A DNA stretch of 31,947 bases from Anaerostipes amylophilus (GTDB taxonomy: Bacteria; Bacillota; Clostridia; Lachnospirales; Lachnospiraceae), in the NCBI RefSeq assembly GCF_025567365.1, contig NZ_JAOQJG010000010.1, positions 1 to 31,947 of the forward strand. The letters run 5' to 3'. The number at the start of each line of letters is the position of its first letter. Within the stretch, counting starts at the first letter, position 1. This document shows, piece by piece, positions 24,847 through 31,947 of the stretch. The position numbers were made by a program, and so were the translations under genes. The notes below the pieces were generated by a model. It was not told where the DNA came from. It ran no database searches and was given only the letters and a program-made list of their open reading frames with translations.

Positions 24847-25895
24847 TATGCTTCCCTCCTTTTTCTATGTCTTCTTACCATATAAAATACGATACTTGCA
24901 ATAACTACTGCGATAACGCCGCCTTTATATGACTGAATCTTAAATCCTATTACTACTATGAACAATGAAACGCAAAATGGGAAAATCCATAAAAACAGTT
25001 TCTCCATCCATGGAAAATACATGAAATTATTTCGTTTTGCCATATCTGCCTTTTTAAATACATAGAAAGCAACTGCGAAAAATACCAGTATAAGCAGAAT
25101 CTGAATTAAAAGGATCTGTACAAAATGATCAAACGATGCCATTGTTACAGTCTGGTGTACACCCTCATCCCACACGCATTCTTCTGATATTGGTCCATTT
25201 TCAAAAAATGCTGCCATCCACCATCCATTAAGCATCCCACCTGGAAGAAGATTCACTTTCGGCATGACATAGTCCATAAATACGGGAAAACACATTGCTC
25301 CCACTCCAATAGCTCCTGCGATCCATGGTCTTTTACAGATATTCTGAAAAAATACTGCTACGGCATAGATCAATGTCAATGAAATCCACATAAATAAAAG
25401 ATATACACACAAGTGGAAGACATTATCATTCCCAAGCAATAATTCTCCATTTGTACATGACGATAATTTCATCTCATACCATGACTCTGCCTGAATTCTC
25501 ATCATGATCATTCCAAAGAAAAAAAACAGCCACGGAATCGTATATATCATCATTCCGATAATCGTTCTGACCAGAAAGATCTGGCCTCTTTTTACTGGCA
25601 GCTGCATTAAAAATTCACCGCATTTTGAAATACTGCTTTCCCGATACTGCATGATTGCAACAAAACTGATTGGTATCATCAGTATCATAATAAATGATTC
25701 ATAATACTGATTGAGCGTTCCCAAAAATAGATTTCCATAGTTGTCATAAATATATCCATCAAAGTTATTGATCTGATTTCCAGTTCCTGCAATATCACTT
25801 GCAATCGCGCCTTGTAACACAAACCATACCACGATCGTAAACGCCAATGTTATGATCAGCATATTTCTTTTTTCATGCTTAACAAGCCCTCTCAT
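24846..25895 (-). CDS. ABC-2-type transporter permease, second subunit
   Basis: A 349-aa integral membrane protein with about seven hydrophobic segments, starting with LIITLAFTIVVWFVLQGAI and ending in two adjacent helices before KRREA. An extracytoplasmic part lies between helices 1 and 2. This matches permeases paired with YtrA-controlled ABC ATPases in Firmicutes. AAGGAGG lies 7 bases before its ATG, within the end of the preceding permease gene (17-base overlap). It probably forms a heterodimer with that permease. The substrate is unknown; such systems often concern antimicrobial peptides or envelope stress. Confidence 0.82.
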   Translation of the reverse strand: MRGLVKHEKRNMLIITLAFTIVVWFVLQGAIASDIAGTGNQINNFDGYIYDNYGNLFLGTLNQYYESFIMILMIPISFVAIMQYRESSISKCGEFLMQLPVKRGQIFLVRTIIGMMIYTIPWLFFFFGMIMMRIQAESWYEMKLSSCTNGELLLGNDNVFHLCVYLLFMWISLTLIYAVAVFFQNICKRPWIAGAIGVGAMCFPVFMDYVMPKVNLLPGGMLNGWWMAAFFENGPISEECVWDEGVHQTVTMASFDHFVQILLIQILLILVFFAVAFYVFKKADMAKRNNFMYFPWMEKLFLWIFPFCVSLFIVVIGFKIQSYKGGVIAVVIASIVFYMVRRHRKRREA

Positions 25896-26970
25896 AATGT
25901 TTCCTCCTTATTGTCTGAACCAATGAGACTGCAACATAGCATCCTGCAAAGATCACTGCAAAATATATCAACAGATGCATTCCGCTTAACTTCTGCATGA
26001 TCATTCTATAGCTGTCCCCATTTCCCATGATGCCTTTATTCCATGCTATCAACTCATAAATCCTGTTGTACAGAGTTCTTTCATAATTAAATACCTGTTG
26101 ATTTATTTCATGATTGCTTACTGCATTGAAAATTACAAATGACAGTCCGACCGTCATGACCAGCTTGTTTTCTATCCTTGACAACCTTGTCAGCATTCGA
26201 TTCTGTGCCAGGTTCTGTCTTATAAATTTACGCTTTGCAAACCACAGGCATAACCCCCCTGCTGCTATAAATGCTGCAATACAGATCAATGATGTATTCA
26301 TATATTGTGCTTTCCAGATTAAATTTGTATCCAATATACTTATATCCAACTGATAATTTAATGGATACAAGAATCGACGATCATACGCTGAATAGATCAT
26401 CCTTTCAAAGATTGCATATTTATATGTTTTGATTTTAAATACCATCTGAATTAAAAATGCTGTATTCTGAATAATGATTGGAAGCATCACATAAATGCTG
26501 ATCACTGCCAGAATCAATCCCTGCCAGATATAAGCTGTCACTACAACTGCAAAATGTGTAACCGCACAAAGTGCAAAGCAGAATGCTGCATTTAATAATG
26601 TACATACAATGATATTTGTAAGTGATTCCTTACTTGGAATCATTGTAAGTTTTACTGCAAAGAAAATTCCATAAACGACCTCTGCGATCATCAGTGATAC
26701 AAGAAGCCCTGCTGCACTTTTTTTATAAATATCTTTTTTGGTCCATGGCAGACTGTATATATACTGCTGCTTCTTACTTTGCTGTAGCTGATATATGATT
26801 CCTCCAGATAATGCTGCAAATAAAACCCATATCAATAACCATCCATTAATTATGGAATCCATTAATGTCTGTGGGAATCCATCATAAGGATATTTTATAT
26901 TTAATATATAAATTCCATAGATCAATGCCACTGGCGGAAGCACCAGATAATATTTCTTAAAAAATTTCAT
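25879..26970 (-). CDS. ABC-2-type transporter permease, first subunit
   Basis: A 363-aa integral membrane protein with about seven hydrophobic segments and the cytoplasmic motif QQYIYSLPWTKKDIYKKSAA, the coupling-helix region usual in permeases of YtrB-type ATPases. A GAGGGAG site precedes its ATG by 8 bases, and the gene follows the ATPase by 15 bases. It overlaps the second permease by 17 bases. The two permeases differ in sequence but share length and topology. Confidence 0.83.
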   Translation of the reverse strand: MKFFKKYYLVLPPVALIYGIYILNIKYPYDGFPQTLMDSIINGWLLIWVLFAALSGGIIYQLQQSKKQQYIYSLPWTKKDIYKKSAAGLLVSLMIAEVVYGIFFAVKLTMIPSKESLTNIIVCTLLNAAFCFALCAVTHFAVVVTAYIWQGLILAVISIYVMLPIIIQNTAFLIQMVFKIKTYKYAIFERMIYSAYDRRFLYPLNYQLDISILDTNLIWKAQYMNTSLICIAAFIAAGGLCLWFAKRKFIRQNLAQNRMLTRLSRIENKLVMTVGLSFVIFNAVSNHEINQQVFNYERTLYNRIYELIAWNKGIMGNGDSYRMIMQKLSGMHLLIYFAVIFAGCYVAVSLVQTIRRKHYERAC

Positions 26971-26985
26971 CTCCTCATCTCCCTC

Positions 26986-27858
26986 TTAGCGATTGCTGTA
27001 GACGAATACTTCCTCTAAACTTAATGGAATCTCTTCTACCACAATAGCTCCTGCTTGTTTTAATGCCTCGAAAATTGGCTGTCCATACCCTTCTAACACA
27101 ACTGTGTACACGCTTCCAAGATTGGAATATGTGATCACTCCAGGAAGTTCTTTGAAGATCTCACTTCTTGCTTCTCCAAATACGACCTGTAATTTTGTAA
27201 ATCTTTCTTTCATCTGATCCATCGTTCCATGATAAAGGATCTTTCCTTCCTTCATCATGCTTGCGGAATCACAGAAACTTTCTAAATCTTTCAGATCATG
27301 AGAAGATATAAACACACTCATTCCGTTCATATCAACTTCATTGACAATAAAGTCTTTAATCTGTTTTTGTACGATCACATCAAGCCCTGACATTGGTTCA
27401 TCCATGATCATGACTTGTGGATGAATAGACAAGTTCAACATCGCAGCTAATGACATTGCCTGCCCTTTTGATAATTCCCTGATCCTTTTACTTACATCTA
27501 ATCCGATACTCTGATTGTAGTCTTTAAATGCTTTCTCCTCGAATGTCGGGTACATCTGTTTATAAAATTCAATCATCTCGTCAATGTGGTACCCGTCAAA
27601 ATACTGGTTGCTGTCTGCAACATATCCTACCTTTGCTTTTACTTTTGGATTCTCAAAAACTTCTTCACCGCAGATTAATATCTGCCCCTGATCTTGTTCG
27701 TAGATTCCTGTGATACACTTGATCAGTGTTGTCTTTCCACATCCATTTCGTCCTACCAGCCCATGAATGCTCCCTTCTTCTACATCAAGATTGATTCCAT
27801 GAAGAATCTCCTGTTTTCCATATGATTTTTTTACGTCCTTTAGTTCGATCACTTTCAT
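26986..27858 (-). CDS. ABC transporter ATP-binding protein (YtrB-like)
   Basis: A 290-aa cytoplasmic ATPase with Walker A GRNGCGKTT, Q-loop region VGYVADSNQ, signature LSKGQAMSL (a Lys in place of the second signature Gly), Walker B VMIMDEPMSG and switch His in FISSHDLKDL. The C-terminal 70 residues are the extension typical of multidrug/bacteriocin-type ABC ATPases. It lies directly behind the GntR gene (3-base gap) and before two permeases, giving a complete exporter-like module. Confidence 0.93.
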   Translation of the reverse strand: MKVIELKDVKKSYGKQEILHGINLDVEEGSIHGLVGRNGCGKTTLIKCITGIYEQDQGQILICGEEVFENPKVKAKVGYVADSNQYFDGYHIDEMIEFYKQMYPTFEEKAFKDYNQSIGLDVSKRIRELSKGQAMSLAAMLNLSIHPQVMIMDEPMSGLDVIVQKQIKDFIVNEVDMNGMSVFISSHDLKDLESFCDSASMMKEGKILYHGTMDQMKERFTKLQVVFGEARSEIFKELPGVITYSNLGSVYTVVLEGYGQPIFEALKQAGAIVVEEIPLSLEEVFVYSNR

Positions 27859-27861
27859 ATC

Positions 27862-28239
27862 CTATCCCTCCAGATCCTGATAAATCTCATGTATCAGATT
27901 TGCAATCTTCTCTTCGTCATATCCTTCATAACGAAGTTCACTTAATATCTCCTTCAGACTTGTTTTAATTTCCTGCATCTTTCCTTTATCCACCTCTTGT
28001 GAAGCATTTTCTGCTAAAAATGCTCCCTTTCCTCTGATTGTTACGATTACTTTCTCTTTCTCAAGTAACTGATATGCTTTCGCTACAGTATTCGGTGTCA
28101 CACTCAGCTGTAACGCAAGTTTCCTGACCGATGGCAGTCCATCTCCTGGTTTTAAGTAGCCCTTCCATGCTGCTTCTTTTACCTGTTCCATGATCTGTTC
28201 ATAGATTGCTTTCCCGCTTGCCGGATTAATTCGAAACAC
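27862..28239 (-). CDS. GntR-family repressor, YtrA type
   Basis: A 125-aa regulator with a winged-helix domain (IYEQIMEQVKEAAWKGYLKPGDGLPSVRKLA... TPNTVAKAYQLLEKEKVI) and only a short C-terminal helical dimerisation tail (residues about 75-125), the YtrA subfamily layout. It starts with GTG at 28237-28239, with AAGGAGG 7 bases upstream; the overlapping ATG one base away would be out of frame. First gene of a five-gene operon. The operator at 28272-28319 lies just downstream of the promoter, so it almost certainly represses its own operon. Confidence 0.92.
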   Translation of the reverse strand: MFRINPASGKAIYEQIMEQVKEAAWKGYLKPGDGLPSVRKLALQLSVTPNTVAKAYQLLEKEKVIVTIRGKGAFLAENASQEVDKGKMQEIKTSLKEILSELRYEGYDEEKIANLIHEIYQDLEG

Positions 28240-28271
28240 ATTGGCACCTCCTTATTGTTTTTATCTTATCG

Positions 28272-28319
28272 CACTGTATCACTAACTGTACTAACTGTAT
28301 CACTTCATGTGATACAGTT
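28272..28319. promoter_or_regulatory. Palindromic operator of the GntR/ABC operon
   Basis: A perfect 11-bp inverted repeat AACTGTATCAC / GTGATACAGTT (28293-28303 and 28309-28319) with a 5-base centre, plus a direct copy of ACTGTATCACT at about 28272-28282. It occupies roughly the first 50 transcribed bases, a placement suited to blocking transcription. Confidence 0.82.
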
Positions 28320-28348
28320 ATCATATACACTTTTTATTTATTTGTCAA
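28320..28348 (-). promoter_or_regulatory. Promoter of the GntR/ABC operon
   Basis: TTGACA (28343-28348), 17-base spacer, TATGAT (28320-28325), directly abutting the operator. Confidence 0.85.
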
Positions 28349-28364
28349 TCTGTTTTTTATTTTT

Positions 28365-28416
28365 ATACAAAAAAAGAAAAAGACCCTAAAGCTTCTTAAT
28401 TGAAACTTCAAAGTCC
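28365..28416 (-). terminator. Terminator of dhaL
   Basis: On the minus strand GACTTTGAAG pairs with CTTTAGGGTC (10 bp, several G-U pairs) and is followed by TTTTTCTTTTTTTG. It lies about 85 bases beyond the dhaL stop. Confidence 0.6.
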
Positions 28417-28501
28417 TTCTCCAAACGAATTGTATGAATATATAGAGGTTCATCACTTTCACGATGAGAGAAAACTGATTGTTCTGCTCTTAACTGTTTT
28501 C

Positions 28502-29143
28502 TTAGGCTAATAATTCTTTTGCAGCATTCCCAATTGTTGTGATGATAAAGTAGCAGCTTGTTGCTCCTGCATCAAGAACACCTCTTGAACGTTCTCCCAG
28601 ACGACTTGCACGACCGATCTTCGCTACAAGATCTTTTGTTGACTGCCATCCTTTCTCTGCTGCTTCATTCATTGCATCTAAACATTCTGCAAAATCTTTT
28701 CCAGCTTCTTTTGCTTCTACAAATGCTTCCTTCGCTGGTACTAATGTATCGATTAAAGATTTATCTCCTACCTGAGCAGGACTAATATCCTGAATTCCTT
28801 CTACAGCTCCTGTGATCATATCTGCAAATACATCTACTGTGATATCATCTGCATCTTCACATGCCTGAGCCATCTCATCAAATAACATTCCATAGAGAGG
28901 TCCCATTGACCCACCGATATCTTCTAACAGTGTCTCTCCAAGTGTTGTCAATCCTTCTGACAGATTATATGTAGTTCCTTCTAATTTCTTCTCACACATT
29001 GTGAAACCTTTGTTCATGTTAATTCCATGATCCCCGTCTCCGATCTTACCATCGATTTCACTTAAATAATCTCTTTCTTTTTGGATTGTCTTAATCAACT
29101 GATCTACGATAACTCCAGCTTCTGCATTTTTAAAACTTGACAT
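28502..29143 (-). CDS. dhaL: Dihydroxyacetone kinase subunit DhaL
   Basis: A 213-aa protein of the Dak2/DhaL family, the nucleotide-binding subunit of the PTS-dependent dihydroxyacetone kinase. The metal-ADP-binding acidic motif is DGKIGDGDHGINMNKGF, and the conserved glycine-rich helix cap is LGETLLEDIGGSMGPLYGMLF. The C-terminal ASRLGERSRGVLDAGATSCYFI segment is also standard. DhaL normally works with DhaK (substrate covalently bound) and DhaM (phosphoryl donor); neither is in the window. AGAGGTG precedes the ATG. It is expressed alone from the promoter at 29176-29204. Confidence 0.9.
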   Translation of the reverse strand: MSSFKNAEAGVIVDQLIKTIQKERDYLSEIDGKIGDGDHGINMNKGFTMCEKKLEGTTYNLSEGLTTLGETLLEDIGGSMGPLYGMLFDEMAQACEDADDITVDVFADMITGAVEGIQDISPAQVGDKSLIDTLVPAKEAFVEAKEAGKDFAECLDAMNEAAEKGWQSTKDLVAKIGRASRLGERSRGVLDAGATSCYFIITTIGNAAKELLA

Positions 29144-29175
29144 AATTTACACCTCTTTAAATTAATATTGTACTT

Positions 29176-29204
29176 ATCTTATCTATGTTTATTTTAGCAT
29201 ACAA
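29176..29204 (-). promoter_or_regulatory. dhaL promoter
   Basis: TTGTAT (29199-29204), 17-base spacer, TAAGAT (29176-29181), with a leader of about 25 bases containing AGAGGTG. Confidence 0.65.
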
Positions 29205-29233
29205 TCTTTTTCTACTGAAATGATTTTCAGTTC

Positions 29234-29263
29234 AAATATAGCACCTGTTATGGTGCTATATTT
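29234..29263 (-). terminator. Hairpin terminator after the Gph-like gene
   Basis: A perfect 12-bp stem AAATATAGCACC / GGTGCTATATTT with a 6-base loop, 40 bases after the phosphatase stop. The T-run is short, so strength is uncertain. Confidence 0.6.
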
Positions 29264-29302
29264 CACTCTAAGGGTGTAATTGATTCATATTATATTCTAT
29301 GT

Positions 29303-29968
29303 TTATAAAATGTATTTCAAGATATCTTCTGGATTTTCTGCAATATAAGTTGCATGGTTTGCTTTAAGTTCTTCTGCTCCTCTAAACCCCCATGCAACTC
29401 CAATTGTGTCCATTCCAGCATTTTGTCCTGTCTTCATGTCTGTTTCTGAATCTCCGATATACAAAATCTCAGCTGGTGATAATTTCATTTTATCTGCAAT
29501 TTCTAATGCAGCTGCTGGATCTGGTTTCTTTGGAATGCCTTTACTTTCACGTTCTCCATATACTGCTACCATAGGTGTTTGTACAAAAAATTTGTTAACC
29601 AAAGCTTCTGTATAGTCACTTCGCTTATTTGAATTGACAGCTGTCTGTATTCCATTCTTATGCAGTTCATTGACCATTTGTAAAATACCTTCATATGGAA
29701 TCGTTTTATTCAAATATCTTTTATGATATGCCTTGGCAAATTGTGCTAGTACTTCATCGATAAACTGTTCATCCTTTTGTCTTTCCTCTGGCAATGCTCT
29801 TGTGATCAATTTACGGAATCCATTTCCTACCATCATTTTACATTTTTTTGTATCATGTTGTGGAAAATGATATAGCTGCATCACATCATTTACACTATCT
29901 GTCAAATCTTCTATGGTATCTAGTAATGTTCCATCAAGATCAAATATGATTCCTTTATATTTTTTCAT
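29303..29968 (-). CDS. HAD-family phosphatase, phosphoglycolate phosphatase-like
   Basis: A 221-aa enzyme with motif I GIIFDLDGTLLDT, motif II AVNSNKRSDY, motif III Lys in GIPKKPDP and motif IV YIGDSETDM. The helical cap domain (residues about 16-80) is of the Gph class. Enzymes of this type dephosphorylate 2-phosphoglycolate or other small phosphates (for example pyrophosphate), and the family is too promiscuous for a precise call. GGAAGG lies upstream of the ATG. The start matches the family N-terminus. It is monocistronic, with a hairpin after the stop. Confidence 0.87.
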   Translation of the reverse strand: MKKYKGIIFDLDGTLLDTIEDLTDSVNDVMQLYHFPQHDTKKCKMMVGNGFRKLITRALPEERQKDEQFIDEVLAQFAKAYHKRYLNKTIPYEGILQMVNELHKNGIQTAVNSNKRSDYTEALVNKFFVQTPMVAVYGERESKGIPKKPDPAAALEIADKMKLSPAEILYIGDSETDMKTGQNAGMDTIGVAWGFRGAEELKANHATYIAENPEDILKYIL

Positions 29969-30054
29969 TTTTCTTTTCCTTCCTATCTATGATTTTGCTA
30001 AAATCTTTTTATTTTTGAAATTATTCTTATTATACAATTAATCAACTCTAATAT

Positions 30055-30097
30055 CAAAAAAAGAATCCTTACATCATATATCTGATGCAAAGATTCT
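30055..30097 (-). terminator. Terminator of the NlpC/P60 gene
   Basis: A 15-bp stem (30062-30076 with 30083-30097, two G-U pairs) followed on the minus strand by a run of about seven T. Confidence 0.85.
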
Positions 30098-30110
30098 TCT
30101 ATATACTTTC

Positions 30111-30782
30111 TTATTTTACAATTCTTCTTACACAAACAATACTGCGGTAATTTGCTCTTTGAGAAATCTTAATTCCTGTTTTTCTGCTGCTTGCATGTAC
30201 AATCTTTCCATTTCCAATGTACATAGCAACATGTCCATTATAACAGATGATATCTCCTGGCTGTTTCTGGCTGTAAGATACTTTTCTTCCTGCGCTTCTT
30301 AATTCAGATGAAGATCTTGGAAGCTTATATCCAAATGAACGGTATATAGAACCAATAAATCCAGAGCAATCTGCTCCACGATTTAAATCAGTTCCACCCC
30401 ATACATAAGGATTCCCAACAAAGCGCTGTGCAAATTCAGCTACTGTCTGTCCCTTCTCATATGTACTTCCTGTTAATGAAGGAGCTTTTGTACCAACATA
30501 TACATACTGTTTTGGTACATATCCTGTCTTCCCTGCTACAGAAACTTTTCTCCAGCTTCCGCTTGTTCCATATACTGTAACCGCAGTTCCAACTTTTAAT
30601 GTTTTTAATACTTTTGCTTTCTTTGACTTTCCTGTTCTTAATCTTGTCCAATGTCTGAAGATTTTCCCACTATAGCCTTCTGCAGCTTTTACTTCTTTCT
30701 TAGGTGCTGTTGTTAATGTTGTACTAAATATAAATAAAAAGACTAATGAGAAAATTGTTATTTTCTTTAATCGTGATTTCAT
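30111..30782 (-). CDS. Secreted SH3b-NlpC/P60 peptidoglycan endopeptidase
   Basis: A 223-aa exported cell-wall hydrolase. The signal segment IFSLVFLFIFSTTLTTA (residues 10-26) is followed by an SH3b domain (about 45-100: RLRTGKSKKAKVLKTLKVGT to GKTGYVPKQYV), then the NlpC/P60 catalytic domain with Cys in GADCSGFIGSIY, His in GHVAMYIGNG and the third polar residue in IVHASSRK. It cleaves peptide stems of peptidoglycan, usually gamma-D-Glu to diamino acid bonds. AAGGGA precedes the ATG. Single gene with its own terminator. Confidence 0.93.
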   Translation of the reverse strand: MKSRLKKITIFSLVFLFIFSTTLTTAPKKEVKAAEGYSGKIFRHWTRLRTGKSKKAKVLKTLKVGTAVTVYGTSGSWRKVSVAGKTGYVPKQYVYVGTKAPSLTGSTYEKGQTVAEFAQRFVGNPYVWGGTDLNRGADCSGFIGSIYRSFGYKLPRSSSELRSAGRKVSYSQKQPGDIICYNGHVAMYIGNGKIVHASSRKTGIKISQRANYRSIVCVRRIVK

Positions 30783-30927
30783 TCAAATCCCTTTCAATTG
30801 TTACACTTCTGTTACATACTTGACAAGTCTAACATAAACTAATACAAATGTAAAGAAAATAACGTATTGTTTTAATTTTTGTAATGAATAAATGCAATAA
30901 TTGTAAAATTTATTATTTCTAATAATA

Positions 30928-30956
30928 CAAAAAGAGACCTGATAAATCAGATCTCT
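30928..30956 (-). terminator. Terminator of the rRNA/tRNA operon
   Basis: Minus-strand AGAGATCTGA / TCAGGTCTCT (10 bp, one G-U pair) with a TTTA loop and a T-run. It lies 5 bases after the last tRNA. Confidence 0.85.
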
Positions 30957-30960
30957 TCAG

Positions 30961-31034
30961 CGTGGGCGAGAAGATTCGAACTCCCGGCCTTCTGGTCCGT
31001 AGCCAGACGCTCTATCCAGCTGAGCTACGCCCAC
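30961..31034 (-). tRNA. tRNA-Arg (ACG)
   Basis: 74 nt with acceptor stem GTGGGCG/CGCCCAC. The anticodon loop CTACGGA between TCTGG and CCAGA gives ACG. The CCA end is not encoded. Confidence 0.96.
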
Positions 31035-31081
31035 ATATTTAATTGTCATATTTGACAACTCAGATGTTATTCACATCTAAA

Positions 31082-31167
31082 TGCCGCAGACCGGAATCGA
31101 ACCGGTACTCGATTTAACTCGAACAGGATTTTAAGTCCTGCGCGTCTGCCAGTTCCGCCACTGCGGC
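31082..31167 (-). tRNA. tRNA-Leu (TAA)
   Basis: 86 nt with a long variable arm, as in class II tRNAs. Acceptor GCCGCAG/CTGCGGC; anticodon TAA in CTTAAAA. No encoded CCA. Confidence 0.96.
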
Positions 31168-31198
31168 ATATACATACCTTAAATATCTGGCATATAAG

Positions 31199-31271
31199 TG
31201 GGACCAATAGGACTCGAACCTATGACCCTCTGCTTGTAAGGCAGATGCTCTCCCAGCTGAGCTATGATCCC
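31199..31271 (-). tRNA. tRNA-Val (TAC)
   Basis: 73 nt. Acceptor GGGATCA/TGGTCCC with a G-U pair; anticodon TAC between TCTGC and GCAGA. No encoded CCA. Confidence 0.95.
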
Positions 31272-31298
31272 AAATGATTGGTTTTAAACACAATCTAG

Positions 31299-31372
31299 CG
31301 ACCCGGATGGGAATCGAACCCACGACCTCCGCCGTGACAGGGCGGCGCTCTAACCAGCTGAGCCACCGGGCC
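31299..31372 (-). tRNA. tRNA-Asp (GTC)
   Basis: 74 nt. Acceptor GGCCCGG/CCGGGTC; anticodon GTC in CTGTCAC; T-arm GTGGGTTCGATTCCCAT. No encoded CCA. Confidence 0.96.
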
Positions 31373-31399
31373 AGAATGTAAAATATTTATTTAATTAAA

Positions 31400-31473
31400 T
31401 GGACCCTCGGGGACTCGAACCCCGGACCGATCGGTTATGAGCCGATTGCTCTAACCAACTGAGCTAAAGGTCC
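31400..31473 (-). tRNA. tRNA-Met (CAT), elongator type
   Basis: 74 nt. Acceptor GGACCTT/AGGGTCC. Anticodon CAT between ATCGG and CCGAT. A paired first acceptor base argues against an initiator. A lysidine-modified tRNA-Ile2 with the same anticodon cannot be excluded by eye. Confidence 0.88.
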
Positions 31474-31479
31474 GTTTAA

Positions 31480-31552
31480 AGCCGTTGACCGGACTTGAAC
31501 CGGTAACCTGCTGATTACAAATCAGCTGCTCTGCCAATTGAGCCACAACGGC
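31480..31552 (-). tRNA. tRNA-Thr (TGT)
   Basis: 73 nt. Acceptor GCCGTTG/CAACGGC; anticodon TGT in TTTGTAA. No encoded CCA. Confidence 0.95.
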
Positions 31553-31586
31553 ATATTAGACGATATCACTCATTTATGAATCGCAA

Positions 31587-31658
31587 TGACTCCAACGGGA
31601 TTTGAACCCGTGTTACCGCCGTGAAAGGGCGGTGTCTTAACCACTTGACCATGGAGCC
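31587..31658 (-). tRNA. tRNA-Glu (TTC)
   Basis: 72 nt. Acceptor GGCTCCA/TGGAGTC; anticodon TTC in CTTTCAC. No encoded CCA. Confidence 0.95.
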
Positions 31659-31704
31659 TTATATCCGACCGCTTCACGGTCTTAATACTTTATTCAGTAT
31701 CAAA

Positions 31705-31777
31705 CTCCCCGAGCCGGGCTCGAACCAGCGACAGCACGGTTAACAGCCGTGTGCTCTACCAACTGAGCTATCGAGGA
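31705..31777 (-). tRNA. tRNA-Asn (GTT)
   Basis: 73 nt. Acceptor TCCTCGA/TCGGGGA with a G-U pair; anticodon GTT between ACGGC and GCCGT-like arms (CTGTTAA loop). First tRNA downstream of 23S. No encoded CCA. Confidence 0.95.
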
Positions 31778-31845
31778 TTATTAAGGCATATACCTTCAAA
31801 ACAACATACAAGAACTATTCACATCTCTTACACTCTAGCCTTCTT

Positions 31846-31947
31846 TGGTTAAAGCCTCGACCGATTAGTAACAGTCAGCTCCATGCGTTACCACACTTCC
31901 ACCTCTGCCCTATCTACCTCGTCGTCTTCAAGGGGTCTTACTACCTT
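31846..31947 (-). rRNA. rrl: 23S ribosomal RNA, 3' end (runs off window)
   Basis: The minus strand contains the conserved 23S 3'-terminal sequence, including GGTAACGCATGGAGCTGAC and ACTAATCGGTCGAGG, ending near TTTAACCA at about 31846. The gene continues beyond the right edge. The 68 bases to tRNA-Asn hold no 5S gene. Confidence 0.95.

Noticed and set aside
28386..28500. A 38-codon open frame reading into EPLYIHTIRLEKDFEVSIKKL between dhaL and its terminator
   Set aside because: No start codon or ribosome-binding site, overlaps the terminator stem, and continues into dhaL in another frame; at most a gene-tail remnant.
31114..31323. Open frame across the tRNA cluster
   Set aside because: It covers tRNA-Leu, tRNA-Val and part of tRNA-Asp; the frame is a by-product of the tRNA sequences.
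1..31947. CRISPR array, prophage or toxin-antitoxin pair
   Set aside because: No evenly spaced direct repeats, phage structural genes or typical small toxin-antitoxin gene pairs were found.

Overview
This is low-GC Firmicutes DNA. The strong AGGAGG ribosome-binding sites, TTGACA/TATAAT promoters, a YtrA-type GntR/ABC module, a YacP-type domain, and the gene content and protein style all suggest a gut Lachnospiraceae/Clostridia chromosome. Genus cannot be fixed from the sequence alone. Almost every gene is on the minus strand, running away from an rRNA operon whose 23S 3' end lies at the right edge.

Layout, left to right. (1) 1-2620: part of a type I restriction-modification locus. hsdM and the first codons of hsdS sit between two perfect 90-bp inverted repeats (1-90 and 2039-2128). 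The right repeat leads into a promoterless single-TRD hsdS body, so the arrangement is an invertible specificity switch. (2) 2633-3240: two decayed tails of Rpn/PD-(D/E)XK-type proteins. (3) 3258-8183: a TetR regulator divergent from an MMPL exporter and a secreted LxxG-heptad protein. The two promoters are mirror images and each overlaps a copy of the same operator. (4) 8208-9852: a cytidylate-kinase-like protein, a small Cys-rich protein and a HAD phosphatase. (5) 10001-12173: a stand-alone ABC-class ATPase, then a tyrosine-recombinase remnant and a degenerate repeat. (6) 12188-16190: an operon for an EF-G/TetM-like GTPase fused to a YacP/Rae1-type NYN nuclease, a tyrosine phosphatase and an SGNH hydrolase. 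(7) 16313-19593: a secreted purple-acid-phosphatase-like enzyme and a YibE/F membrane protein. (8) 19746-23030: a sorbitol/sorbose-type dehydrogenase, a 114-bp MITE-like palindrome, and pyrG. (9) 23141-23419: a probable 6S RNA with its own promoter and terminator. (10) 23416-28348: a GntR (YtrA-type) regulated ABC operon with a promoter and palindromic operator. (11) 28502-30782: an orphan dhaL, a Gph-like HAD phosphatase and an SH3b-NlpC/P60 hydrolase. (12) 30928-31947: eight tRNA genes behind the 3' end of 23S rRNA, with no 5S gene between them.

The most notable features are the hsdS/hsdM inversion architecture, the translational-GTPase/A-site-nuclease fusion, the mirrored TetR promoter/operator and the 6S-like RNA whose -35 box overlaps the stop codon of the preceding gene. 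Many start codons were moved from the longest reading frame to a nearby ATG or GTG with a ribosome-binding site; each entry says why.
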